Notes under the pieces: model-generated
What the model saw: the letters and a program-made list of their open reading frames with translations, nothing else
Told to the model about the DNA's origin: nothing
Databases searched by the model: none
Made by a program: the position numbers and the translations under genes
Shown here: positions 1-6,595 of the stretch, piece by piece
How positions within the stretch are numbered: position 1 is the stretch's first letter
Layout: each line of letters begins with the position of its first letter
Source: an uncultured Flammeovirgaceae bacterium
GTDB lineage: Bacteria; Bacteroidota; Bacteroidia; Cytophagales; Cyclobacteriaceae
Direction: 5' to 3'
DNA: 7,842 nt
Assembly: GCA_946886805.1 (NCBI GenBank)
Contig: CAMPJM010000175.1
Location: 1 to 7,842, forward strand

Positions 1-87
1 CGGATGCTCGCGCCAGAGGTGGTGGCAGTATGAAACCTCCGCTCCAAGCTCTGTCCTCACAGAGCTTAACAAAGCCCTGCCGTCCAT
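1..87. repeat. GC-rich two-hairpin segment, probably a dispersed repeat (partial)
   Basis: This segment is clearly richer in G+C than the DNA that follows. It holds two consecutive inverted repeats: GAGGT at 16-20 pairs with ACCTC at 35-39, and a perfect 9-bp stem at 46-54/59-67 (AAGCTCTGT/ACAGAGCTT) closes a 4-base loop. On the minus strand an ATG at 87-85 opens a frame of 29 codons that reaches the window edge without a stop (begins MDGRALLSSVRTELGAEV). The frame resembles no domain I know. Its overlap with the hairpins and its abrupt GC change suggest a repeat with a chance reading frame, but the 5' end of a real minus-strand gene cannot be excluded. Positions 88-241 show nothing recognisable. 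Confidence 0.4.
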
Positions 88-241
88 TACATTTAGCACA
101 TCATGAAGTAAAAATTTAATCTTTAAGGGGCTTTCTATTATCCAGGGGATCGCATAGTTTACACTTTTACTTCTTCACTTTCTCATTTATTGGCGCATTA
201 TCCTTAGCTTTATGCATCAATAAAAGCATTACCGGTTCTTT

Positions 242-835
242 ATGAACAAATTTATCATTGCATTTGTCTTTATAATATTCCTGTTGGGGCAGATGAACCC
301 TTTGATGGAATATTTTAAATCGAAAGTTACTTCAAAAAGGAAATTCGAAAACGATGTTTTAAGGCATTTCAACCATCTGTTTGTCGCCATTATTTTACTA
401 ATCGGATGCATGTGGCTATTTTTTACCTACGCCGACGATAATCCATTGTGGCTCAACATCATTATCGGTGCTCTGAGTATGTTGTTTTTGGCCCTTTCTC
501 TGATCACCTTTATTATTTATATCAATTATTTGCGGCATTATCATATCATCTCTTTAATTTATAATTCAGAGCAAAATGTGATGGCCATAAACGGAGAGCC
601 AATTACAAGACATGCGATACAACATGTAAAGTGGCATAAAGTAGGCAATAAAAAACTGCTAATAATATGGAGCAATTATGAATTTTTGGAAGTATTTCTG
701 AATGATGGAAGAAGGCTTATAATTTCATCTTTATTGTTAAACCCAAAATCCATTAGCAAATTTTTAAAGAACCTTCCTCTCACTTATTCGCTCTCTGCAT
801 TTCCTGTTGTAAAAAAAGCAAACAGATTAAAATGA
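242..835 (+). CDS. Small membrane protein of unknown function with a C-terminal cytosolic domain
   Basis: The 197-residue product is not a family I can name. Residues 4-16 are hydrophobic but short, about 46-62 and 70-96 form two clear membrane helices, and about 100-180 is a soluble region with alternating beta-strand-like stretches (HIISLIYNS, KLLIIWSNY, RRLIISSLLL). A pair of N-terminal helices followed by a beta-rich domain resembles bacterial PH-like (YdbT/YcxB-type) membrane proteins, but this is only a resemblance in layout. The first ATG is at 242; ATGs at 293 and 305 are alternatives that would remove the short hydrophobic N-terminus and start at the basic stretch KSKVTSKRK. No Shine-Dalgarno sequence decides between them. 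It lies 114 bases upstream of the hemolysin III gene on the same strand, so cotranscription is possible. Confidence 0.7.
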   Translation: MNKFIIAFVFIIFLLGQMNPLMEYFKSKVTSKRKFENDVLRHFNHLFVAIILLIGCMWLFFTYADDNPLWLNIIIGALSMLFLALSLITFIIYINYLRHYHIISLIYNSEQNVMAINGEPITRHAIQHVKWHKVGNKKLLIIWSNYEFLEVFLNDGRRLIISSLLLNPKSISKFLKNLPLTYSLSAFPVVKKANRLK

Positions 836-914
836 CCTGTTCAACTGAAATCCTTTTTCACGGATCGCATTATATTCTAAATTGACGGACGAATAAATTT
901 CTTATTCAATATCT

Positions 915-922
915 TATTTTTG
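915..922 (+). promoter_or_regulatory. Candidate Bacteroidota -7 element (TATTTTTG)
   Basis: TATTTTTG matches the Bacteroidota -7 consensus TAnnTTTG and lies 27 bases before the ATG of the hemolysin III gene. No TTTG/TTG lies at the usual 19-21 base spacing upstream (the nearest TTG, 882-884, is 30 bases away), so the match is incomplete and could be chance in A+T-rich DNA. Confidence 0.25.
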
Positions 923-949
923 GTAAAATCAGGATTACCACGAGTTCAT

Positions 950-1591
950 ATGGAAAAAGGTGCATACACTAAAAAAGAAGAGCTGGCAAACAGCATAACC
1001 CATGGCGTAGGAATAGCCCTCAGCTTAGCTGCCCTGGTAATATTAGTATCTTATGCCAGTATGCAGGGGGATATGTGGAAAATAGTGAGCTTTGCAATTT
1101 ATGGACTCAGCTTGATCTTATTGTATACCGCCTCTACCCTTTACCATAGTTTTGAAGATGTTAAAATCAAGCACTACTTAAAAATATTCGACCACTCTGC
1201 CATTTATCTTTTAATAGCTGGCACCTACACCCCTTTTATGTTGGTGATGTTGAGGGAAAGTATCGGTTGGCTACTTTTTGGTTTTATCTGGGGCCTGGCA
1301 TTGGCAGGAATATGCTTCAAACTATTTTTTGCAGGCCGATTTCAGATCTTGTCAACGATAATTTATCTACTTATGGGCTGGATGGTTGCCTTTGCTTTCA
1401 AGCCGATGATCGACCATATACCGGAGGGCGGTTTGTACTGGCTTCTAGCCGGCGGGATTTTTTATAGCTTGGGTGTGATTTTCTACCTTTGGAAAAGGAT
1501 CCCCTACCATCACGCTATCTGGCATCTATTCGTGCTCGGAGGGAGTATCTGCCACTTTTTTGCAGTTTTATTTTACGTTTTGCCTTCTTAA
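950..1591 (+). CDS. trhA: Hemolysin III / TrhA family seven-helix membrane protein (PAQR-like)
   Basis: A 213-residue integral membrane protein of the hemolysin III (YqfA/TrhA) family, related to eukaryotic PAQR receptors. These proteins carry a metal site in the membrane; bacterial members have been linked to membrane lipid or energy homeostasis, and the haemolysin name is historical. All conserved family signatures are visible: E10-x3-N14-x3-H18 (ELANSITHG), S62-x3-H66 (ASTLYH), D81 in FDHS, the IYLLIAGTYTPF stretch at 85-96, and H188-x3-H192 with H202 at the C-terminus. Seven hydrophobic segments fit the family topology and the length is typical. I chose ATG 950; a longer frame could begin at TTG 920, but it adds ten residues (GLPRVH-type) not expected in the family and overlaps the candidate -7 element. 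It is convergent with the DUF805 gene. Confidence 0.93.
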   Translation: MEKGAYTKKEELANSITHGVGIALSLAALVILVSYASMQGDMWKIVSFAIYGLSLILLYTASTLYHSFEDVKIKHYLKIFDHSAIYLLIAGTYTPFMLVMLRESIGWLLFGFIWGLALAGICFKLFFAGRFQILSTIIYLLMGWMVAFAFKPMIDHIPEGGLYWLLAGGIFYSLGVIFYLWKRIPYHHAIWHLFVLGGSICHFFAVLFYVLPS

Positions 1592-1597
1592 AAAAAT

Positions 1598-1639
1598 AGT
1601 TAAACTTCAAGTCATTTTTTGGGACTTGAGAGCTTAACT
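1598..1639 (-). terminator. Hairpin terminator between convergent genes
   Basis: An inverted repeat pairs AGTTAA (1598-1603) with TTAACT (1634-1639) and TCAAGTC (1607-1613) with GACTTGA (1623-1629), with a small internal bulge and a 9-base loop. On the minus strand the hairpin is followed almost at once by seven Ts (plus-strand As at 1590-1596), the layout of an intrinsic terminator for the DUF805 gene. The plus side lacks a comparable T-run, so for the hemolysin III transcript it may act only as a 3'-end stabiliser. Confidence 0.7.
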
Positions 1640-1663
1640 ATCCAATCTAAATCTTTCACTCAT

Positions 1664-2062
1664 TTAGGATGCGACAACATGAGGGTTATCACCATCTAAT
1701 ATCTCTTTAGGATTCTTACCGTATTCATTTTCTCCCTGAGTGCCTTCCGAGCACATGAGAACTATAAGCCAAATACTTCCGATTATTGGAATTAAACCGA
1801 CTAACATCATCCAACCACTTTTACCAATATCGTGTAACCTCCGCACCGAAACGGCTAACCCAGGAACAAACGTGCCGAAGGCGTAAAGGAAATATAATGC
1901 GCCGTACCCGATTCCGTCCATGGCAATACCCAATAAATTGTCAAGAACTGCGGCAACAATTGTGACGATCAAATGAAACAAAAAGAACATCCAATATTCT
2001 TTTCTTCGTGCCCGACCATCAAAATCTGCGTACTGTTTTAAAACTTTTAAATACCAATTCAT
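1664..2062 (-). CDS. DUF805 family inner-membrane protein (YhaH-like)
   Basis: The 132-residue product belongs to the DUF805 family (E. coli YhaH/YhaI type), small inner-membrane proteins without an established biochemical role. The family hallmarks are all present: an N-terminal amphipathic stretch MNWYLKVLKQYADFDGRARRKEYW (given as two parts: residues 1-14 and FDGRARRKEYW at 14-24), membrane helices at about 25-42, 54-73 and 84-103, the invariant loop RRLHDIGKSGW at 74-84, and the C-terminal GxNxYGxNP motif (GENEYGKNP, 110-118). Length is normal and the gene looks intact. The ATG at 2062 gives the expected N-terminus; no Shine-Dalgarno or convincing promoter was found. It is convergent with the hemolysin III gene and appears to be a single-gene unit. 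Confidence 0.92.
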   Translation of the reverse strand: MNWYLKVLKQYADFDGRARRKEYWMFFLFHLIVTIVAAVLDNLLGIAMDGIGYGALYFLYAFGTFVPGLAVSVRRLHDIGKSGWMMLVGLIPIIGSIWLIVLMCSEGTQGENEYGKNPKEILDGDNPHVVAS

Positions 2063-2490
2063 ATTTTTATTAAAAAGGTTTTCCTACTCTTTTGGCTTTT
2101 CGGTATCGCCCCGTTATTTTTAAATGGTCGCTGGACTCCATCTAACTATAAATCGAAGATTGGAAAATTTATAGCAAATAACGGATAAATAATAAGGCCA
2201 ATAGTACCACGTAAGAATTGAAAGGGTTTTAAACCTTCCAATATCGTAGACTACGACTATGGAAGTTATAAGAAACAACGCAAAACCAAGAATATTCCTT
2301 GTTTTGTTCCCAGATCACAACAAACAACAGCCAGAAAAAAACTCGAAGATAAAAAAGAGAGACAAATTCCCTGACTCAATTAGTTCACCGACAAAACAAA
2401 GGGAGATTTGGGATTAAAACCCCGGGAAACCTGCTTCTATTGATAGCCTGATTCGGGAACCATTCTGCTTTATTCCATTTTATTGAAGCC
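2063..2490. other. Intergenic region without a convincing gene
   Basis: About 430 bases between the start of the DUF805 gene and repeat copy A. The only notable reading frame is a 52-codon plus-strand ORF at 2259-2417 (begins MEVIRNNAKPRIFLVLFPDH, rich in K, Q and P) with no promoter match, no ribosome site and no recognisable domain; I do not call it. A near-palindrome AAGGGTTTTAAACCTT lies at 2222-2237. The region must contain the DUF805 promoter, but I cannot find a TAnnTTTG match on the minus strand. Confidence 0.5.
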
Positions 2491-2613
2491 TAAACCCCGA
2501 AAACGCATTAGAAAATCTGATCCTAATCAAAACAGCTGCAAATCAGTTGCCTACCAATAATTACTGCTTTTTTATTCCTGATCACAAATCCCTCATGCAT
2601 ATTCGCGGTTAAA
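2491..2613 (-). repeat. Inverted-repeat element, copy A (MITE-like or structured 3' element)
   Basis: A 123-bp element with imperfect terminal inverted repeats (2491-2511 against 2592-2613, about 16 of 21 positions pairing as repeats) that is clearly homologous to copy B at 5441-5613 in the opposite orientation. Read on the minus strand, it starts TTTAACCGCGAATATGCATG, continues GGGATTTGTGAT, then a right arm containing TTTGCAGCTGTTTTG, and ends CTAATGCG...GGGTTTA. The two arms pair imperfectly along most of their length, so the element could fold into one long hairpin. Compared with B it lacks about 45-50 bases at the apex. It begins 28 bases after the stop codon of the glycoside hydrolase gene, on the same strand, so it would lie in that gene's 3' untranslated region. 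No transposase is encoded inside. Confidence 0.7.
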
Positions 2614-2641
2614 TACCCAAAACCAAAGGTACCAAGCCGAT

Positions 2642-4525
2642 CTATTTTTTAACCATTTTATGTACTTCTTGTCCTGACTTAGTTTTAATCACAACTGTAT
2701 AAATGCCTCTTTCCAGAGCACTAACATCGATTTTTATCTCATTCATGGAAGGCCGCTGAGCAAAATCAAAGGAGTGGCGTGTTTTGCCTAAATGATCCTT
2801 TATGTCCACTTTAACTATTTCCGATTTCGAAATAGATGAGATATTCAATTCCTGTAGTGTTGGATTTGGAAATAAGATCACATCAGACTGCTCCTCTACC
2901 TCCGCTGCCTTGCCGGAACCGCCCAATACTATTTCAAGAAAAATTGGTTCGCCCGTTAATGCAACATTTAATGGCGAAATGGTTGTTTCCTTGTTGGATA
3001 TACCATAGTCCCACTCTCTTTTAATAAGACTGCTTATTTTAAATTGCGTCGGAAATGAATACGTGGCATTGGCAGCTTCTGAATTGTCTTTGTTAGTTTT
3101 TGCCCAAAGTACCACCATATACTTTTTCCCTTTTTTGAATACTCCCCCATCTATACTGGCTGGCAATTTTAATTTTCTACTTAAGTTCGCATTATATTTC
3201 AATGGAGACAGCAGGTCTGAGGTAGTTTTATAGGCTATTCCAATATCATTATATTGTTGGGTAAAAGGAATCGCCTTGTTTAAGTTTTTGTATAATCCCA
3301 TTGTTTCAAAAACCGTAATTGCTTCATTAAAATCTTTGCTTTCTGCTAGTGAAAATACATGCAACTGTTTTAAACCGTTCTTTTGTGTATTTACCAAAGC
3401 TTTGATAATGTAATTTACCTGAACCTGGTCTCCTGCCAAGACATCGCCGATATTTTTTCGAGGTACGTTTGTTTCGGTGATGATAAAATGCTTTTTAGGA
3501 AACTGGTTGCCATCATAACCATGTTTATCCAAAACAGCCTGGTAAACATCCTGTTGATTGGTCAATGCTTTTGCTGCTGCGTCGGAATGCCTGTGGTGTA
3601 TCATTCCTCCAATCGTATTATCCCATTCATGAAGTTGGAAATGGGGATAGCAATGATAGCTTAACACATCAAAATAAGCACCGCCTTTTTCAGGATAAGC
3701 TGCCGTAACTTTCCCTCCGTCAGGATTATCTGTATTTCTTAAGATCGCATCCAAAAAGCTTTCATAACCAAGTCCGCCGACAGCAACAAAAGCCGAGGGG
3801 TCTACATGTTTTATAACCTCATAACTGATTTTTAACATCCGGATGTAAGAGAAAATTGGGGCTCTTAAATTCGGCAGATCGCATGAAAGTGGATTATTGT
3901 CCCACCAGTTCCCCGCTTCACCTGGCTTTTTCCAGCCAGCATTGCTATGGGTATAATCTGGTTCGTTAACAATTTCCCAAATCTTTACATAGTCTTTATA
4001 AGTGCTTACCGTTTTATACACATGAAGGGCATAGTGATTATTTTCATTTACGGGCGTGCCGTTTTCACCTGAGTCCCAGATTGGCTCATACATTTTGGCA
4101 AAAAGCTTTGAAGGCTCACTGCACCCTCCATACTTCTTACTGTCAGCATTTTTTGGTGCCGGATATCCTAAAAAAACTGTATTGTTTTCAATTCCCAAAG
4201 ATTTATAATAATCAAAATCTTCTAATAAATGCTCATATCCATAAAGATCAAAATGCTCCTCCTTCATCATCGGCCTCAGTGAATTCACCCCAGCGCCTTT
4301 TACTCCTTTAGCCTTACTGCCTGCTGCAATATCCGCTAATTCCTGGCGCGTCCAACCAGGATAATATCCCATATTCGCCCCATAAGAAAAAGGCAAAGAA
4401 TAGGGCGCTACCTTATCGTTGGCATTAGATTCGGATTGGGCCTTAACGGTCGACAGAAATGGACACATCGCAAGCAATAAAACAAAAGGCAGGGAGAACT
4501 TTAAATTGGTAAAAAAATATTTCAT
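2642..4525 (-). CDS. Secreted clan GH-A-type glycoside hydrolase with T9SS sorting domain
   Basis: The 627-residue product has a signal peptide (1-30, basic start, hydrophobic 10-24, cleavage likely after VKAQ), a TIM-barrel glycosidase domain (about 45-435), a small beta-sandwich (about 440-535, ending GEPIFLEIVL as in many glycosidases) and a T9SS type A sorting domain (about 548-627: FPNP at 552-555, DVSALERGIYTVVIKT, terminal lysines). Within the barrel, IWEIVNEPD (182-190) gives a likely acid/base E188 at the end of strand 4, and IITETN (348-353) a likely nucleophile E351 at strand 7, the clan GH-A retaining arrangement. The 163-residue spacing fits. I cannot assign the GH family or substrate; GH39- or GH5-like are possibilities. 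It should be exported by Sec, cross the outer membrane by T9SS and be released or surface-anchored. No SusC/SusD pair, sugar transporter or other enzyme accompanies it, so it is not in a typical polysaccharide utilisation locus. Confidence 0.85.
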   Translation of the reverse strand: MKYFFTNLKFSLPFVLLLAMCPFLSTVKAQSESNANDKVAPYSLPFSYGANMGYYPGWTRQELADIAAGSKAKGVKGAGVNSLRPMMKEEHFDLYGYEHLLEDFDYYKSLGIENNTVFLGYPAPKNADSKKYGGCSEPSKLFAKMYEPIWDSGENGTPVNENNHYALHVYKTVSTYKDYVKIWEIVNEPDYTHSNAGWKKPGEAGNWWDNNPLSCDLPNLRAPIFSYIRMLKISYEVIKHVDPSAFVAVGGLGYESFLDAILRNTDNPDGGKVTAAYPEKGGAYFDVLSYHCYPHFQLHEWDNTIGGMIHHRHSDAAAKALTNQQDVYQAVLDKHGYDGNQFPKKHFIITETNVPRKNIGDVLAGDQVQVNYIIKALVNTQKNGLKQLHVFSLAESKDFNEAITVFETMGLYKNLNKAIPFTQQYNDIGIAYKTTSDLLSPLKYNANLSRKLKLPASIDGGVFKKGKKYMVVLWAKTNKDNSEAANATYSFPTQFKISSLIKREWDYGISNKETTISPLNVALTGEPIFLEIVLGGSGKAAEVEEQSDVILFPNPTLQELNISSISKSEIVKVDIKDHLGKTRHSFDFAQRPSMNEIKIDVSALERGIYTVVIKTKSGQEVHKMVKK

Positions 4526-5012
4526 AATATCACTATTTAAATATATAAAAAAATATCACTAACATCTTAAGACAGACAAAAATTTTTATTATAAAGGAAT
4601 ATTTCCATTTATAATACTTTCCAAATTTAATAAATTAGTGTTCTAAATAGCAATTAAAAGGCAATATAATACGTAAATAGAAAGATAACAATATTTATTA
4701 CTACCGAAAATAGCAAGATTAAAAGAATTTCATATCATTAGTAAAATTCAAAATGTAATTATTAATTTAAATAGTCATAGTCGTATAACAAAAAAATATA
4801 AATGTGATTTTATCAATAAACTTTAAACACCTTTACTTACATGAAACTCTTAAGAAAGTTGGAGATATGACATTACAAATGCCCAAAAAATTATAGATTT
4901 GAATTGCAATGAGCAATAAAACTCGATCATAACAGTTTCATGTAATATTGCATGTGTAAACATGTCAGGAATTGCAATTTTTATTCTGAATTTTATAGAA
5001 AAATTATAGCTA
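4526..5012. other. A+T-rich divergent intergenic region
   Basis: About 490 bases, very A+T-rich, between the divergent hydrolase gene and the 5013 ORF; no reading frame is credible. It holds the candidate hydrolase promoter, a plus-strand TAnnTTTG match (TAGATTTG, 4894-4901, without a properly spaced -33 element), a direct repeat of GAATTGCAAT (4901-4910 and 4969-4978, each containing the palindrome ATTGCAAT), and three CATG sites at 4939, 4951 and 4961. The repeated ATTGCAAT boxes, 68 bases apart, could be regulator sites but have no independent support. Confidence 0.5.
4622..4653 (-). promoter_or_regulatory. Candidate Bacteroidota promoter for the glycoside hydrolase
   Basis: On the minus strand TTG (4653-4651) is followed after 21 bases by TAAATTTG (4629-4622), an exact match to the Bacteroidota -7 consensus TAnnTTTG at nearly the consensus spacing. 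Transcription would start near 4615, leaving an A+T-rich leader of about 90 bases before the ATG at 4525. Such matches arise by chance in DNA this A+T-rich. Confidence 0.4.
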
Positions 5013-5402
5013 ATGGAAAAATCAAAAGAAACCGGGTTGGATAATGATCTACTCCTCTATCAATTCTGTCACTTATACACAACACAGATAGATCCCGAAT
5101 TAAAAGAAATAACAAATAGTTTTGCCAGCAAATTTGAAATCGTGGCAACGCCTCATGTTCAAGATGCTTATCCGACGGTTTATAGTGTGATAACCATTCA
5201 GCCACGGTTTAAATGCAATACCAAAATGGAAATTAAAATATTTCCTAACCCAGCATCCGAGGCCATAGAAATACAGGTAGAAAACAAAAACAATGGCAAT
5301 ATCTTGCAACATAATGAGAGGATTGCATTCTCAGGTTGGGGAGGATTAAAGTTCAATAACATCATTTTAAGCGAATTGTACACCGCTTTTTATAAGAATT
5401 AA
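5013..5402 (+). CDS. Orphan ORF with a truncated T9SS sorting motif, probable gene remnant
   Basis: The 129-residue product has no signal peptide and no recognisable N-terminal domain. Residues 73-92 (MEIKIFPNPASEAIEIQVEN, FPNP at 77-80) match the beginning of a T9SS type A sorting domain. In intact proteins this domain lies at the extreme C-terminus and runs about 70-80 residues; here, after some 20 residues, the pattern breaks into unrelated sequence (NGNILQHNERIAFSGWGG) and the later landmarks (a D..G turn, an LS.L..GvY strand) are missing. A sorting tail without a secretion signal cannot work, so this is most likely the decayed or recombined 3' part of a secreted-protein gene, or a frame opened by deletion. 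The ATG at 5013 is the only sensible start. Inverted-repeat copy B begins 38 bases downstream. It may not be expressed. Confidence 0.45.
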   Translation: MEKSKETGLDNDLLLYQFCHLYTTQIDPELKEITNSFASKFEIVATPHVQDAYPTVYSVITIQPRFKCNTKMEIKIFPNPASEAIEIQVENKNNGNILQHNERIAFSGWGGLKFNNIILSELYTAFYKN

Positions 5403-5440
5403 ATTTCTTTCCTGCTAAATCTGTAGAGGTGTGCGATAGC

Positions 5441-5613
5441 TTTAACCCGGATTATACATTAGGGATTGTGATGAGAAGTAAAATAGCAATAAATCAGGGA
5501 TTTTCATCCGAAAAGCACAGCACCGCTATGGTTATAGGATGAAAATTAACAAAGCGACTATTTGCAGCTATTTTGCTTCGGAATAGATATTCTAATGCAT
5601 ATTTCCGGTTTAA
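5441..5613 (+). repeat. Inverted-repeat element, copy B (MITE-like or structured 3' element)
   Basis: A 173-bp element with 22-base imperfect terminal inverted repeats (5441-5462 against 5592-5613; 17 of 22 agree), starting TTTAACCCGGATTATACATT and ending CTAATGCATATTTCCGGTTT. Further in, AAAATAGCAATAAATCAG (5480-5497) pairs imperfectly with 5556-5575, and a perfect 9-bp stem TTTTCATCC/GGATGAAAA (5501-5509/5537-5545) closes the apex, so the whole element can fold into one long hairpin. It shares its left end (about 27 of 32 positions) and right arm (about 39 of 45) with copy A at 2491-2613, in the opposite orientation. The bulged TTTGCAGCTnTTTTG segment is conserved in both. It contains no gene. 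Confidence 0.72.
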
Positions 5614-5677
5614 CCACGACTGAGATGGCTGAACGGATCTGCTATTTCTACTGGCTTATTTTTATTCACGCACCCAA

Positions 5678-5805
5678 ATGTCGAAGAAAAAAACAAAAAG
5701 AAAGCTTTTACAAAACATAATTTCGAAATATCAGTATGTGACCTATGAAGTCAAGAATTAGCCATAGAGGAAATCGCTTTAAGATTAGCTATATCTGTGC
5801 TCTAA
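5678..5805 (+). pseudogene. Broken helix-turn-helix ORF (regulator or transposase remnant)
   Basis: An ATG at 5678 opens a 27-codon frame (MSKKKTKRKLLQNIISKYQY, then VTYEVKN) that stops at TAG 5759-5761. A different frame (the -1 frame) starting at 5755 continues ELAIEEIALRLAISV before TAA at 5803-5805. That stretch has the spacing of a helix-turn-helix (ELxIEEIAxRLxIS), as in AraC/LuxR-type regulators and transposase N-termini. Joining the frames at 5755 gives about 42 coherent residues, suggesting a single-base frameshift in an old gene end, with decay beyond. The parent family cannot be identified from so little sequence, and chance similarity is possible. It ends 30 bases before the HAD gene. 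Confidence 0.3.
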
Positions 5806-5835
5806 CTTCCCAAAGTTTGATTTTGAAATATAATC

Positions 5836-6510
5836 ATGAATAACAATAAAACAGAAGCTGTCATATTTGATTGTGACGGCGTTTTGGTAGACAGTGAGAT
5901 AATTGCCTCGAGGGTGGCGTTGGAAATGTTGAAACCTTATGGCTTTAACATGGAACAAAGCGAATATGCAAGAACTTTTGCGGGAAAGGTGGAAGAAGAC
6001 ACAGTAGAAATCATTCGAAGTGAGTACAAAATTGATTTGCCATCAGATTTTCTATCCCAGCTAAAACTAAAAATTGAATACGCTCTTGACAACGAGCTTG
6101 AGCCAATAGAAGGGGCCTATGACACCATTGCTAGCATTAAATTACCGAAGGCTGTAGTTTCAAACAGTAGGCTGGTGAGGGTGATCCATTCGCTCAAAAT
6201 AGCTTCGTTAGATATGCATTTTGGACAAAACTTATTCTCTGCCGAAATGGTCGATAAGCCAAAGCCAAACCCGGCGGTCTACTTGCTCGCTTCAAGCAAA
6301 TTAAATGTAAATCCCAAAAACTGTCTGGTGATAGAAGACAGCATTAGCGGCGCTACCGCCGCCATAAATGCAGGCATGCAGGTAATAGGCTTTTTGGGTG
6401 CAAGCCATATTTACAATGGACACGAAACAAAATTAAAGGAATGCGGCGTTTTTAAAACGGCGCAAAATATGGCAGATCTTCGGCAAATTATTCAAAAGCT
6501 TTTACAATAA
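5836..6510 (+). CDS. HAD superfamily subfamily IA hydrolase (phosphatase/beta-phosphoglucomutase-like)
   Basis: The 224-residue product is an intact haloacid dehalogenase-type enzyme with all four motifs: motif I FDCDGVLVDSE (11-21; nucleophile D12, acid/base D14), motif II VVSNS (107-111), motif III lysine K141 in DKPKPNP, and motif IV VIEDSISG (165-172; E167, D168 bind magnesium). Residues about 20-90 form the helical C1 cap, placing it in subfamily IA together with sugar-phosphate phosphatases such as E. coli YieH (6-phosphogluconate phosphatase) and beta-phosphoglucomutase. It therefore most likely acts in the cytosol on a small phosphorylated metabolite; cap sequence does not let me choose the substrate or phosphatase against mutase. 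The ATG at 5836 places motif I eleven residues in, as usual. No clear promoter was found, and neighbours give no pathway clue. Confidence 0.93.
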   Translation: MNNNKTEAVIFDCDGVLVDSEIIASRVALEMLKPYGFNMEQSEYARTFAGKVEEDTVEIIRSEYKIDLPSDFLSQLKLKIEYALDNELEPIEGAYDTIASIKLPKAVVSNSRLVRVIHSLKIASLDMHFGQNLFSAEMVDKPKPNPAVYLLASSKLNVNPKNCLVIEDSISGATAAINAGMQVIGFLGASHIYNGHETKLKECGVFKTAQNMADLRQIIQKLLQ

Positions 6511-6595
6511 ATTTACTATATCAGCCACAACTGGTTAAAGTCAATATCCCAGGTTCCGGGTTATTTTATATTCTTTTAGGAAATATGCGATATTA

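Noticed and set aside
1..87. A structured RNA gene such as SRP RNA, tmRNA or RNase P RNA
   Set aside because: The conserved core sequences of these RNAs are not present; only two generic hairpins are seen.
1267..1467. An internal plus-strand frame within the hemolysin III gene
   Set aside because: Shadow of the conserved TrhA frame, with no features of its own.
2259..2417. A 52-codon plus-strand ORF beginning MEVIRNNAKPRIF
   Set aside because: No promoter match, no ribosome site, no domain, and low-complexity lysine/glutamine-rich composition; expected by chance in A+T-rich DNA.
3383..3664. A 93-codon frame opposite the glycoside hydrolase
   Set aside because: It lies wholly antisense within a well-supported gene and has no domain features.
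4939..4964. Three CATG sites at 12- and 10-base spacing in the A+T-rich intergenic region
   Set aside because: Irregular spacing and short motif; likely chance.
5100..5383. Minus-strand frames opposite the 5013 ORF
   Set aside because: They mirror the opposite strand, and the plus-strand frame has the only recognisable motif (FPNP).
5745..5843. A 32-codon plus-strand ORF (begins MKSRISHRGN) overlapping the HAD start codon, suggesting a leader peptide
   Set aside because: No ribosome site, no sign of an attenuator hairpin, and the same bases read better as a decayed helix-turn-helix.
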